Origin: Arboricoccus pini
GTDB taxonomy: Bacteria; Pseudomonadota; Alphaproteobacteria; Geminicoccales; Geminicoccaceae
Direction of reading: 5' to 3'
NCBI RefSeq assembly: GCF_900187945.1
Contig: NZ_FYEH01000002.1
Span: forward strand, 248,001 to 312,000
Length of the DNA stretch: 64,000 bases
The first letter of the stretch is position 1. The number at the start of each line of letters is the position of its first letter. A program made the translations under genes and the position numbers. The notes under the pieces were generated by a model that was not told the DNA's origin, made no database searches, and worked only from the letters and a program-made list of their open reading frames with translations. Of this stretch, positions 36,082 through 45,264 are shown piece by piece.

Positions 36082-36681
36082 ATGGCTTTCACCCTTCCCG
36101 ACCTGCCTTACGCTTATGACGCGCTCGGCCCGTATATGAGCAAAGAGACGCTCGAGCTGCATCACGACAAGCATCATCAGACCTACGTGACGAATCTCAA
36201 CAACCTCGTCACGGGCAAGGATTACGAGGGCAAGTCGCTCGAGGAAATCGTGAAGCGCTCTTACGGCAACAGCGCGGACCAGGCTATCTTCAACAATGCC
36301 GGCCAGCATTGGAACCACAACCTCTTCTGGCGGATCTTGAAGAAGGGCGGTGGCGGCAAGCCCGGCGGCGAAATCGCCAAGCGAATCGATCATGATTTCG
36401 GCAGCTACGACGCCTTTGCAGAGCAGTTCAAGCAGGCGGCCGTCGGCCAGTTCGGGTCCGGCTGGGCTTGGCTCGCCCTCGATGGCGACAAGCTCAAGGT
36501 CCTCAAGACCCCGAACGGCGAGAACCCGCTGATCTACAACATGAAGCCGATCCTTGGCATCGACGTCTGGGAGCACGCTTATTACGTGGACTACCGCAAC
36601 AGGCGTCCCGACTATGTTGCGGCCTTCTTGAACAACCTCATCAATTGGGAAGAGGTCGAGGCCGAGCTCGCCAAGGCCTGA
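36082..36681 (+). CDS. sodB: Superoxide dismutase [Fe]
   Basis: SodB turns superoxide into hydrogen peroxide and oxygen in the cytoplasm. The 199-residue protein has the metal ligands H27 (LELHHDKHHQTYV), His in AGQHWNHNLFW, and Asp and His in DVWEHAYYVDYRNRR. The AGQHWNH sequence, with Gln where Mn enzymes have Gly, points to iron. It has its own promoter region (66 bases) and a strong terminator, so it is monocistronic. Confidence 0.94.
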   Translation: MAFTLPDLPYAYDALGPYMSKETLELHHDKHHQTYVTNLNNLVTGKDYEGKSLEEIVKRSYGNSADQAIFNNAGQHWNHNLFWRILKKGGGGKPGGEIAKRIDHDFGSYDAFAEQFKQAAVGQFGSGWAWLALDGDKLKVLKTPNGENPLIYNMKPILGIDVWEHAYYVDYRNRRPDYVAAFLNNLINWEEVEAELAKA

Positions 36682-36709
36682 ACCTTTCGTCTCTTCGAGA
36701 TCGAAGCGG

Positions 36710-36735
36710 GGCCGGTCCAATGGACCGGCCTTTTT
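36710..36735 (+). terminator. Rho-independent terminator after sodB
   Basis: An 8-bp perfect stem GGCCGGTC / GACCGGCC with loop CAATG, followed by TTTTT. It ends the sodB transcript and lies against the stop of the convergent acetyltransferase. Confidence 0.92.
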
Positions 36736-36739
36736 CCTT

Positions 36740-37192
36740 CTATCGCGGCCGCCAATAATGGATGAAGCCCGAGCGCTGGCCGATCCGGTCGTAAAGGCGC
36801 TGTGCCGTGGCATTATCGCCTTCGGTCAGCCAGTAGACATTGGTGGCTCCGGCAGCATGGGCCGCATCGTAGACATGCTGGATCAACGCCCGGCCATATC
36901 CCCCGCCTCTGGCCTCCGGCGCCACGAAAAGGTCTTCCAAATAGCAATAGAAGGTGGGTGACCAGGTCGAAAGATGGTGCAGGTAGTGGACGAGGCCAAC
37001 AGGCGTATCGGCCGGGCCGATCGCCACCGCACCGAAAACCGGCAGGCCGGGGTCCAGGAGGCGGGCAAAGGTCAGCGACGTCATCTCCTCGGTGAGACTC
37101 TTCCGGTAGAATGTCAGGTAGCCCGCCCACAGACGTCGCCAGACATCCTCGTCCTTAGCCTCGATCATCCGAACTACGATCTCGCTCGCCAC
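36740..37192 (-). CDS. GNAT N-acetyltransferase
   Basis: A 150-residue acetyl-CoA-dependent transferase. It carries the beta4-alpha3 region YLEDLFVAPEARGGGYGRALI (acetyl-CoA loop R-G-x-G-Y-G-R) and the closing NATAQRLYDRIGQRSGFIHY. The closest family resemblance is to small-molecule amine acetyltransferases such as spermidine/diamine types. Substrate unknown. It lies on its own between sodB and the Mth938-like gene. Confidence 0.85.
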   Translation of the reverse strand: MASEIVVRMIEAKDEDVWRRLWAGYLTFYRKSLTEEMTSLTFARLLDPGLPVFGAVAIGPADTPVGLVHYLHHLSTWSPTFYCYLEDLFVAPEARGGGYGRALIQHVYDAAHAAGATNVYWLTEGDNATAQRLYDRIGQRSGFIHYWRPR

Positions 37193-37288
37193 GTTTCCCC
37201 GCTCGCCCGACTATCGACTGGCCAAGGCTAGCGCCGAAGAAGCGCTTCCTGCGAGCGAATTCGCGGCAGACGGCGGACAGGCTCTTCC

Positions 37289-37675
37289 TTAAGCGACCGC
37301 GATCAGGGCGGCGGCGACGCGACGATCCTCGGCCAAAAGGATGTTATAGGTACGGCAAGCAGCCGGCGTCGTCATCATGTCGAGCCGCAGCCCCTTGTCC
37401 TTCAGTGCCGCCTGCAGCGCCCGGTCGGGCAAGACTGGCAACGTACCGCAGCCGAGGAGAAGGATATCGAGCGCGCCAGCATGCTCAAAGAGCGGCACGA
37501 AGGCCTCCAGCGCCAGACCGCTCAAGGCAGCAACGGGCCAATCCTGGACGGCCGCCGGCAGGATGATCTGCGAGCCCTGGCGACGCTGGCCACCGATACG
37601 AAAGCCGCCTTCGCCATAGCCCTCGATGAAGAGCCGTCCCTGGGGTCGCGACGTGGCGGCGAGTTCGCTTGGCAT
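37289..37675 (-). CDS. Mth938-like domain protein (NDUFAF3/DUF498 family)
   Basis: A 128-residue protein of the Mth938 family: GRLFIEGYGEGGFRIGGQRRQGS near the start and LDILLLGCGT in the middle, followed by MTTPAACRTYNILLAEDRRV. Its human relative NDUFAF3 assembles complex I. The ATG overlaps the secF stop (TAATG), so it is part of the yajC-secD-secF operon, the usual position in alphaproteobacteria. Confidence 0.85.
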   Translation of the reverse strand: MPSELAATSRPQGRLFIEGYGEGGFRIGGQRRQGSQIILPAAVQDWPVAALSGLALEAFVPLFEHAGALDILLLGCGTLPVLPDRALQAALKDKGLRLDMMTTPAACRTYNILLAEDRRVAAALIAVA

Positions 37676-38655
37676 TATTGAGCCGGATGGGCCAGCGACT
37701 TGCCCTTGGTCTTGTCCTTGCCGGCACCCTCACCTGCCTTGGCCTTTTGCGCAGCGCTGCGCAGGTTGAAATAGATGAGGACGGGTGCCGCGATGAAGGT
37801 CGTTGAATAGGTGCCGATGAAGACCCCCCAGAGCATAGCGACCGTAAAGCCACGGAGCACCTCGCCGCCGAAGATCACCAGCGCCAGGAGGGCCAGGGCC
37901 GTGGTGGCCGCGGTCATCATCGTCCGGCCCAGCGTCTCGTTCAGGCTGCGGTTCAGCAATTCCTCGAGCGACATCGCCTTGTAGAGGCGCAGATTTTCGC
38001 GAATCCGGTCATAGACGATGACCTTGTCGTTCAGGGAATAACCGACAATCGTCAGCACCGCCGCGACCGAGGAAAGATCGAACTCGATGCCGGTGATGGC
38101 GAAGAAACCAACCGTGGCCGCGATATCGTGGACGACCGAGATCATCGCCCCCAGGCTGTACTGCCACTCGAAACGGAACCAGACATAGGCCGTGATCAGC
38201 GCCAGGGCGACGACGGTGGCGAGAATGCCGTCGTGCAGCAGTTCGCTGCTCACCTGCGGACCGACAAAGTCCGCACGATCGAACTGGATATCCTGCCCGA
38301 GCCGCCCCGTCAGCGCGCCCTTGATGCGATCGATCTGCACCTGCGCCTCGCTCGCGACCTCGCTTGGTGCCGCGATCCGGACCAGGACATCCGTCGGATC
38401 GCCGAACTGCTGCAGTCTGATGCCGTTGGCACCCGTGCTCTCCAGGGCCGCACGCATGGCGGCGAGGTCGGCCGCCTGCGGCGTCTTCACCTCGAGGACG
38501 ATGCCGCCCTCGAAATCGACGCCCCAATTGATGCCCTTGATCGCGACCAGCCCGATCGAGGCCAGAATCACGATGATCGAGGCCACGAGGGCCGCCATGC
38601 GAAACCGCATGAAAGGAAAATTGGTGTTGTCGGGGACAAGGCGCGGATGACGCAT
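37675..38655 (-). CDS. secF: Protein translocase subunit SecF
   Basis: SecF works with SecD and YajC to pull secreted proteins across the inner membrane using the proton gradient. The 326-residue protein has the first membrane helix and the SecDF motif GVDFEGGIVLEV, then a periplasmic domain and five further helices, with EFDLSSVAAVLTIVGYSLNDKVIVYDRIREN the hallmark. The C-terminal tail is Lys-rich and soluble (KAKAGEGAGKDKTKGKS). It is 10 bases after secD. Confidence 0.95.
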   Translation of the reverse strand: MRHPRLVPDNTNFPFMRFRMAALVASIIVILASIGLVAIKGINWGVDFEGGIVLEVKTPQAADLAAMRAALESTGANGIRLQQFGDPTDVLVRIAAPSEVASEAQVQIDRIKGALTGRLGQDIQFDRADFVGPQVSSELLHDGILATVVALALITAYVWFRFEWQYSLGAMISVVHDIAATVGFFAITGIEFDLSSVAAVLTIVGYSLNDKVIVYDRIRENLRLYKAMSLEELLNRSLNETLGRTMMTAATTALALLALVIFGGEVLRGFTVAMLWGVFIGTYSTTFIAAPVLIYFNLRSAAQKAKAGEGAGKDKTKGKSLAHPAQ

Positions 38656-38665
38656 GGGAGGCAGC

Positions 38666-40252
38666 CTAGAGCGGGATGGTGGCCGGCCGCGTGCGGCGGT
38701 GCCAATAGAGGATGACGACGCGGGTGACCGTCACGGCCGTGAACATCGTCGTCAGGACGCCGATCGAGAGCGTGATGGCGAACCCCTTGATGGGGCCCGT
38801 ACCGAACTCGAAGAGCACGAGGCTGGCGATCAGATGCGTGACGTTGGCATCGATGACGGCGCGCATCGCCTTGTCGAAACCCGCCTGGATCGAGCTGACG
38901 GGTCCCCTGCCGTGCTTCATCTCCTCGCGAATACGCTCGAAGATGAGGACGTTGGAATCGACCGCCATACCGATCGTCAGGACGATACCGGCGATGCCCG
39001 GCAGCGTCAGCGTCGAGCCCAGGAGCGAGAGACCGGCCAGGATCAAGATGATGTTCACGACCAGCGCCAAATTGGCGAAGACGCCAAAGAGCCCGTAATA
39101 GATCATCATGAAAATCACGACGGCGACCACCGCCACACCGCTGGCGATGGCACCGGCACGGATCGAATCGGCACCAAGCTCTGCGCCGACCGAGCGCTCC
39201 TCGACGACGGTAAGCGGTGCCGGCAGAGCGCCGGCACGCAGCAGCACCGCCAGTTCGTTGGCGCTTTCGACGGTAAAGCTGCCCGAGATGACGCCCGCCC
39301 CGCCCGTGATCGGCTCGCGGATGCGCGGGGCGGAGATCACCTTGTCGTCGAGAACGATCGCAAAGAACTTGCCCACATTGTCCTGGGTGACCTGGGCGAA
39401 CTTGCGCGAGCCGATGCTGTCCAGGCGGAAGGAGACGACGGCCTCATTGTTCTGGAAGGTCGGCTGCGCGTCGGTGAGATTGTCACCCTGCAACTCCGCG
39501 CGACGATTGAGCACATATTGCTGCGGGCCAGGACTGCCCGGCACTCCTGGCAGGACGAAGTCACCCGGCGGGGGTTGAGAAGGATCGGCGTTCATGTCGA
39601 CCATGTGGAACGACAGGCGTGCCGTCTGGCCGAGCAACCGCTTGATGTTGGCCGGATCCTTTTCACCCGGCACCTGCACCAGGATGCGGTCAGCGCCTTG
39701 ACGCTGGATCGTCGGCTCGCGCGTACCGAGCTCGTCGATACGCCGGCGGACGACCTCGAGCGACTGGGTCACGGCCGAGCTCACCCGTGCCGTCACGGCG
39801 GCGTCGTTCAGCTTCAAGGTAACCCGGTTACCATCGCCGGTGATGTCGAGCTCGGTCGTGCCGACACCGACGAACGCACTGCCGCCCACCGTCTGATTGA
39901 TGCTCTTTAGCCGCTCAAGCGCTGCCTGGAGCTGGCCTGCATCAGTCAGCGTGGCAACGACCGACTGCCCCTGCAGGCCTATGCCGCTATAGCCGATCCG
40001 CGCCTCTCGCAGCTGGCTGCGCGTCTCGTTGGAGAGCGTGTCCAGGCGATCCTTGACGACGGCCGCGGTATCGACCTGGAGCAGCATGTAGGAGCCGCCC
40101 TGGAGATCGAGGCCCAGGGTGATACGCTGCTTGGGCACCCAGCCGGGAAGCGCGTCCAACGTCTTCTCGGGGATCAGGTTCGGCACGATGAGCACGATGC
40201 CGAACACGACCGCGGCCCAGACGAGTATGACCTTCCAGGTCGGGTTGCGCAT
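38666..40252 (-). CDS. secD: Protein translocase subunit SecD
   Basis: A 528-residue inner-membrane protein. One N-terminal helix is followed by GLDLQGGSYMLLQVD, the large periplasmic P1 domain, and five helices at the C-terminus with TLPGIAGIVLTIGMAVDSNVLIFERIREE. The conserved Asp in GMAVDSNV is the proposed proton-relay residue. Gene order yajC-secD-secF with short gaps (6 and 10 bases) shows an operon. Confidence 0.95.
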   Translation of the reverse strand: MRNPTWKVILVWAAVVFGIVLIVPNLIPEKTLDALPGWVPKQRITLGLDLQGGSYMLLQVDTAAVVKDRLDTLSNETRSQLREARIGYSGIGLQGQSVVATLTDAGQLQAALERLKSINQTVGGSAFVGVGTTELDITGDGNRVTLKLNDAAVTARVSSAVTQSLEVVRRRIDELGTREPTIQRQGADRILVQVPGEKDPANIKRLLGQTARLSFHMVDMNADPSQPPPGDFVLPGVPGSPGPQQYVLNRRAELQGDNLTDAQPTFQNNEAVVSFRLDSIGSRKFAQVTQDNVGKFFAIVLDDKVISAPRIREPITGGAGVISGSFTVESANELAVLLRAGALPAPLTVVEERSVGAELGADSIRAGAIASGVAVVAVVIFMMIYYGLFGVFANLALVVNIILILAGLSLLGSTLTLPGIAGIVLTIGMAVDSNVLIFERIREEMKHGRGPVSSIQAGFDKAMRAVIDANVTHLIASLVLFEFGTGPIKGFAITLSIGVLTTMFTAVTVTRVVILYWHRRTRPATIPL

Positions 40253-40258
40253 CGTCGA

Positions 40259-40654
40259 TTACTTCTTGAAGAGCCGTCCGAACAGGCCGCCAGCTGTCTT
40301 CTGGCCGGTCTTGGCGGCATTGTCGTTGCTGGTATTGGCGGGCACCGGCTTGTTGACGATGTCGGATATGGTGGCCCGGGCGACTTTGACGACGACTCCC
40401 TGCGCGATCTCCACCATGATTGTCTTTTCGTCCTCGACTCGCGTGACCTTGCCAATGATCCCGCCCGAGGTAAGGACCTGATCGCCCTTCTTCAGGTTGT
40501 CGATCAGTTGTCGCTGCTGCTTGGCCTTCGCCTGCTGCGGCCGGATCAGGAGGAAGTAGAAGACCACGAAGATCAGGACGAGCGGCAGAATGGAGACGAA
40601 CATGTCGCCGCCAGGCGCGGCAGCGGCCTGCGCATAGGCCGGTGAAATCAGCAT
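40259..40654 (-). CDS. yajC: Preprotein translocase subunit YajC
   Basis: A 131-residue small membrane protein: a membrane helix (ILPLVLIFVVFYFLLIRPQQ), then the typical KQQRQLIDNLKKGDQVLTSGGIIGKV segment. YajC binds SecDF. The ATG at 40652-40654 follows AGAGGG and gives the family-size protein; the frame opens earlier but with no membrane signal. First gene of the secDF operon. Confidence 0.93.
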   Translation of the reverse strand: MLISPAYAQAAAAPGGDMFVSILPLVLIFVVFYFLLIRPQQAKAKQQRQLIDNLKKGDQVLTSGGIIGKVTRVEDEKTIMVEIAQGVVVKVARATISDIVNKPVPANTSNDNAAKTGQKTAGGLFGRLFKK

Positions 40655-40841
40655 GATGCCCTCTGGAACGAGACTGCGTTCAACGCAAGCTGGGGCGCGA
40701 GCGGGTGCCCGGCCAGTTGGCCGTGGACTATACCGGCCAAGACTTGCATTGCAACAAGCGCCGACTCCAAGGGTGGCGTCGACGAAGGCCAACAGGTATG
40801 CGGGGGCCAGCTTCTAACCATCTTTTACCGATGTGACGGCC

Positions 40842-41705
40842 ATGACCCTCGACAGATCGGATCTCGCTCCCCTTCTCACGCGTATCGCCCAGGCCCTGGA
40901 GCGCCTGGCTCCGCCACCGCCGCCGCCCTTGCGGCTGGAAGGCGCGGATGCCTTTGTCTGGGAAGCGAAGGAAGGTCGTCTGCGCCCCGTGCCGGCAGTG
41001 GCCAGGGTGGAGCTGGAACTGCTGCGCGGCATCGATCGTGTCGCCGATATTCTGCTCGACAATACGCGCCGCTTTGCCAACGGGCTTCCCGCCAACAACG
41101 CGCTCCTCTGGGGCTCGCGCGGCATGGGAAAGAGCTCGCTCGTCAAGGCTGCGCACGCCAAGGTCAATACCGAGCGACCGGGCAGCCTGCTCCTGATCGA
41201 AATCCACCGGGAGGACCTCGAAAGCCTGCCCCGGCTCCTACACGAGCTCGGCCAGAGCGGCCGGCGCTGTCTGCTCTTTTGCGACGATCTCTCCTTCGAC
41301 GAGAGCGAGACGTCCTATAAGTCGCTAAAAGCCGTCCTTGAGGGCGGCCTCGAGGGTCGTCCAGCCAACGTCCTGTTCTACGCGACCTCTAACCGCCGCC
41401 ACCTGATGCCGCGCAAGATGATCGACAATGAACGCGCCGATGGGATCAATCCCGGCGAAGCGGTAGAGGAGAAGGTATCGCTCTCCGATCGCTTCGGTCT
41501 CTGGCTGGGCTTTCATCCCTGCAACCAGGACACCTATCTGGCCATGATCGAGGGCTATGCCGCGCATCATGGTCTAGCCGGTACGGCCGAGGAGCGGCGG
41601 CGCGAGGCCTTGGAGTGGGCGCAGACGCGCGGCAACCGCTCGGGTCGCGTCGCCTGGCAGTTCGTTCAGGACCTGGCCGGACGCCAGGGCAAAGCGCTGG
41701 CCTAG
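40842..41705 (+). CDS. DUF815-family AAA ATPase
   Basis: A 287-residue predicted ATPase with Walker A GSRGMGKSS near residue 92 and Walker B CLLFCDDLSFDE near 142. LFYATSNRRHLMPRKM and LSDRFGLWLGF are the sensor and arginine-finger regions of the DUF815 family. Function is unknown. In related bacteria this gene lies between nlpD and yajC, as roughly here. ATG at 40842 was taken; a GTG 9 bases earlier is possible. Neither has a strong ribosome binding site. Confidence 0.82.
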   Translation: MTLDRSDLAPLLTRIAQALERLAPPPPPPLRLEGADAFVWEAKEGRLRPVPAVARVELELLRGIDRVADILLDNTRRFANGLPANNALLWGSRGMGKSSLVKAAHAKVNTERPGSLLLIEIHREDLESLPRLLHELGQSGRRCLLFCDDLSFDESETSYKSLKAVLEGGLEGRPANVLFYATSNRRHLMPRKMIDNERADGINPGEAVEEKVSLSDRFGLWLGFHPCNQDTYLAMIEGYAAHHGLAGTAEERRREALEWAQTRGNRSGRVAWQFVQDLAGRQGKALA

Positions 41706-41732
41706 CGCCGCAGACCGGCTAAGTCTCTCTCG

Positions 41733-43532
41733 ATGCGGACCGCTCAAGCCTTTCTGCCAGCGAGGTCGCGCATCCGCGCGTGGCTCCGCCTGCGGCGGCC
41801 ACGCGGGCTCGACGTCGTCAACACGTTGATCGCCGGCCTCATCGGGGCCGGGATCGGCAGTGTGGTCCTGCTGTTGAGCAGGCTCGCACGGCTGAGCCAG
41901 AAGTTGCTCCTCGGCATCGTCTTCCATAACCGCGATGCACTCGACGTCACGCTCGAACTCATGCGTTTCGCCCCGGGATTCCTTGTGGGCGCCTTGGCCT
42001 GCGGCGTTGGCTTCTGGCTCGCCTCGCGTTTCGCGCGCGACGTCGTCGACGTCATCGAGGCCAATGCGCTTCATGGTGGCAACATTCCCTTTCGCTCCAG
42101 CCTGGCCTTCGCGCTTTTGAGCGCCCTCGCCGTTGGCACTGGCGCCTCGGTTGGCCAAGAGGGCGGCAGCACCCAACTGGCCGGTGCGCTTGCCAGCTGG
42201 GTTGCCAATTTGATCAAACTCGACCGGCGCACCCGCCGTGTCTTCGTCGCCGCCGGTGCCGCGGCGGCGATCACCGCCCTCTTCGACGCGCCGATCGCCG
42301 GCACGCTCTATGCCCTGGAACTCGTGTTGGGCGGCTATGCAGTGCGTGCGGCACCGATCGTCGGCGCCGCTGCCGCCGGCAGCGCTCTGGCCACCGGCCT
42401 GCTGGGGGGCGAAAATCAGCCCTTCGCGGCGATGCCGGCCAGCGTCGGGCCGATCAACTTCATAGCGGCCCTGCCGCTCGGCCTGCTGGCGGCCATAGCC
42501 GGCATTGCCATGATGCAGGCAACGCCCCTGGTCGAAAACAGCCTTCGCCGTCTGCGCATTCCCGCCTGGCTGCGCCCGCTGGCGATCTCTGCTTTGCTCA
42601 TCCCGCTACTCTTCATGGTGCCTGCCGCAGCCGGCAGCGGGCATCGCACGCTGACGTTTCTATTAAACGTGGACCTTCCGGTCTCGGTCGTCCTTGGCCT
42701 CTTCCTGGCCAAGAGCATCGCCACCGCGCTCAGCCTAGGGGCTGGATTCAAGGGCGGTATGTTCAGCGCCTCACTCTTCGTCGGCGGCTGCCTCGGCGGC
42801 CTCTTTGCACATCTGGCTCCGCATCTCCTGCCGAGCGCCACAGCGCCCGACGGCGTCGCCATGGTGGTGATCGGCATGGCGGCGATGGCGGCCTCGGTCA
42901 TTGGCGCGCCCTTCGCCATCGTGGCCCTCGCGATCGAAACGACGGGCAATCTCGATCTAGCACCCATGGCGATCATAGGAGTCGCCATAGCCTCGACCGT
43001 GACCACCATGTTCTTCGGCTATAATTTCGCCACTTGGCGCTTTCACCTGCGTGGTCTCTCGGTGCGCGGCCCCTACGATGTCGGTCGCCTCGCCGCCCAT
43101 CACGTGCAGGATATCGTCGATGGCTCGATCACCAGACTTCATGTCGACGCCGATTTGGCGGCGATGACGGAAGCGACCGGTCGCCCGTCAGGGTTGATTG
43201 CGGTCCTCGATCGGCAGGGCCGACCCTTGAACCTCATCCATCGCCAGGCACTTCGCATGGCTCTCGAGGCAGCACCCGAGCGACTCGAGGCAACCGGCCT
43301 CCTGGCGGGCGAGCCGCCGCCCAGCATCGAGACGACGGCACCACTGAACGCCTTCGTTCGCATGCTGGACCGGACCAATTCCCATCTGGCGATGGTTGTC
43401 GATCCGCTCAGCGGGAGCTTCATCGGTCTCGCCCGCGAGGAGGATGCACTCAAGCGCCTCCTCGCCACCATGGAGGCGATCCGCCAGGACGATCTCGGCC
43501 CGGCGCCCGCCGCACGTCCCGAGAGAGCGTGA
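41733..43532 (+). CDS. ClC-family chloride channel/transporter with a C-terminal cytoplasmic domain
   Basis: A 599-residue protein with about 10-12 membrane helices and a C-terminal region resembling CBS repeats (AAHHVQDIVDGSITRLHVDAD; LNAFVRMLDRTNSHLAMVVD). The gating glutamate is kept (E143 in GASVGQEGGSTQ). The usual selectivity motifs differ: GNIP in place of GSGIP, GQEGG in place of GKEGP. AGFKGGMFSASLFVGG stands for GxFxP. Whether it is a channel or antiporter, and for which anion, is open. It lies 27 bases after the DUF815 gene. Confidence 0.85.
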   Translation: MRTAQAFLPARSRIRAWLRLRRPRGLDVVNTLIAGLIGAGIGSVVLLLSRLARLSQKLLLGIVFHNRDALDVTLELMRFAPGFLVGALACGVGFWLASRFARDVVDVIEANALHGGNIPFRSSLAFALLSALAVGTGASVGQEGGSTQLAGALASWVANLIKLDRRTRRVFVAAGAAAAITALFDAPIAGTLYALELVLGGYAVRAAPIVGAAAAGSALATGLLGGENQPFAAMPASVGPINFIAALPLGLLAAIAGIAMMQATPLVENSLRRLRIPAWLRPLAISALLIPLLFMVPAAAGSGHRTLTFLLNVDLPVSVVLGLFLAKSIATALSLGAGFKGGMFSASLFVGGCLGGLFAHLAPHLLPSATAPDGVAMVVIGMAAMAASVIGAPFAIVALAIETTGNLDLAPMAIIGVAIASTVTTMFFGYNFATWRFHLRGLSVRGPYDVGRLAAHHVQDIVDGSITRLHVDADLAAMTEATGRPSGLIAVLDRQGRPLNLIHRQALRMALEAAPERLEATGLLAGEPPPSIETTAPLNAFVRMLDRTNSHLAMVVDPLSGSFIGLAREEDALKRLLATMEAIRQDDLGPAPAARPERA

Positions 43533-43537
43533 CGCGC

Positions 43538-44035
43538 TTATCTGGCAGCCAGCGTCGTCGGCGAGGGCTGCACGGCCTCGGCGGCCTTGATCTCAGCGGC
43601 CTTGTCCAAAAGCTCGGAAAAGGCCTTCTTGGCCTTGCCCATCTGCTTGACCTGCCGGGCCGCCTCGAGATTATGCGTATCCTTGCCGACGACGATCAGG
43701 CCCACCATGCCCATGCCATAATGGGGCTCGCATTTATAGCCGTAGATGCCGGGCTTATCGACGACCACGCTGATCTCCTGACTGAGCCTGCCTTTCCATT
43801 CGGCGGCCCCCTCGGGCAGCATGCCCTTCATCGACACCGAATCATGCCCCTGGTCCGCTGCGACGAACTTGATGGTGTCGCCAGGGGCCGCCTCGACGAA
43901 ATTGGGCTCGAAGACCATGTAACCACCGTCGGCGCCTTTGTTCAGCATCTTAATTTCGATCTCGGCCGCCTGCAACGGTGAACCCACGCCCAACATAATG
44001 CCGGCCGCGAAAAGCGCATTGCGAATATTGATCAT
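43538..44035 (-). CDS. Pseudoazurin-type blue copper protein
   Basis: A 165-residue periplasmic cupredoxin with a signal peptide (cut after about SPLQA). The copper ligands are in place: H64 (DQGHDSV), C102, H105 and M110 (KCEPHYGMGM), the spacing of pseudoazurins that feed electrons to nitrite or other reductases. It is longer than usual, by about 20 residues of K/A/E-rich tail. No denitrification gene is visible in the window. Between the SecDF and NlpD sections it interrupts an otherwise conserved block. Confidence 0.9.
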   Translation of the reverse strand: MINIRNALFAAGIMLGVGSPLQAAEIEIKMLNKGADGGYMVFEPNFVEAAPGDTIKFVAADQGHDSVSMKGMLPEGAAEWKGRLSQEISVVVDKPGIYGYKCEPHYGMGMVGLIVVGKDTHNLEAARQVKQMGKAKKAFSELLDKAAEIKAAEAVQPSPTTLAAR

Positions 44036-44238
44036 CTAGTACCGTCCATCTTGCCGGCCGGCAATCCAAGTTATCTTAGGAAATACGTCGATATCCAGCG
44101 CCGTTTCTTAAGAATTGGATTGTTCTAAGTTAAGCCGGTTCTTATTGTTGACGGCATGACTTAAAGTATTCTTTCGCCATCGGCCACCTGACGATTGGCC
44201 GCAGGCAATCCCCTGAAGAGCGTGGGATAGAAAAGACC
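44036..44238. other. Upstream region of the pseudoazurin gene
   Basis: About 200 AT-richer bases with a 10-bp palindrome TTCTTAAGAA at 44106-44115. No FNR-type TTGAT-N4-ATCAA site was found, and no confident promoter boxes. Confidence 0.4.
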
Positions 44239-45264
44239 TCAGCGGCTGGCGATCTGGTCCGGGGGGCGATCGGTCAGTTGCGTCGTGGGATCCAACGCCT
44301 TGCGGCCGGCGCGAAGTTCGAAATGCAATTGCGGACTGGTGACCGCCCCCGTAGCACCCGACCGGGCGATGATCTGGCCTCGTTTCACGGATTGGCCGAT
44401 CGAGACAAGCAAGGTCTCGTTATGGGCGTAGGCTGTCGTAAAGCCACTCGCGTGCTGGATCAGCAACATATTGCCGAAGCCGGCGATGCTGTCGCCGGCA
44501 AAGACGACGATGCCATTTTCCGCGGCGACTACCGGCGTTCCTTCCGGTACACCGATATTGATGCCGTCATTGCGCTGCCCGTTTGCCTTCGGCCCGAAGG
44601 TCTGCACGATCTTGCCGTTCGCCGGCCACATGAACCCCTCGCCCGAAAGCGGCGGCGGCTTGGTGACGGCCGCCTTGCGCAGGGCTTTGGAGTCAGCCGG
44701 CGCCACGGGAACGGGTGTTGGCGCCGCTGCCGTCCTGGTCCTGCCGGTCAAGCGCACGGGAGCAGCCTCGGCACTGGCTACCTGTTCGGACTGCAACCGC
44801 GTGAATGCCGGCCGCGAGGCTGGCGGCAACGGGTTCACTGCTGGCGCCGTCGCGGTACTGGCGGTCGTCCTAGGAGTGCTCATCGGCGCAGGACGGCTCG
44901 CCGGCTTGAAAGCCGCGGGCACCGCACGCGAGACCGCGGGCCGGGCGGCCACCATGCCGCCAGCACGCCCCGGGATCCGCAACGCCTGCCCAACCAGAAT
45001 CCGGTCGGGATCGCTCAAAGCGTTGACGGCGATCAATCGTTCGGGCGCTACCCCATGGGCAGCCGCAATCGTTCCGATCGTATCGCCGGCACGGACGAGA
45101 TAGAGATCGGATGAACCGGCGCCCCCACCGGCGGCAGACCAAGTGCGCGGCTCGTAGGTCGTGCAACCGACTAACAGTGCCAGGAGTTGCACTACCAGGA
45201 TGAGCCTAGCGGGCTTACCGACCAGCCGGCCGGCCTGCGGCGACGTCGCGTGCCTGGTTCTCAT
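44239..45264 (-). CDS. nlpD: NlpD-like lipoprotein (LysM and degenerate LytM/M23 domain)
   Basis: A 341-residue lipoprotein (lipobox LLVGC, Cys34) with a LysM peptidoglycan-binding domain (LVRAGDTIGTIAAAHGV..., about residues 55-100), a long P/A-rich linker and a C-terminal M23 domain. Zinc ligands are degraded: the H-x-G-I-D motif is N-D-G-I-N and the HxH is Q-L-H. It is therefore probably an activator of an amidase at the division site, as NlpD is, and not a peptidase. It lies after surE, the usual context. Confidence 0.85.
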   Translation of the reverse strand: MRTRHATSPQAGRLVGKPARLILVVQLLALLVGCTTYEPRTWSAAGGGAGSSDLYLVRAGDTIGTIAAAHGVAPERLIAVNALSDPDRILVGQALRIPGRAGGMVAARPAVSRAVPAAFKPASRPAPMSTPRTTASTATAPAVNPLPPASRPAFTRLQSEQVASAEAAPVRLTGRTRTAAAPTPVPVAPADSKALRKAAVTKPPPLSGEGFMWPANGKIVQTFGPKANGQRNDGINIGVPEGTPVVAAENGIVVFAGDSIAGFGNMLLIQHASGFTTAYAHNETLLVSIGQSVKRGQIIARSGATGAVTSPQLHFELRAGRKALDPTTQLTDRPPDQIASR

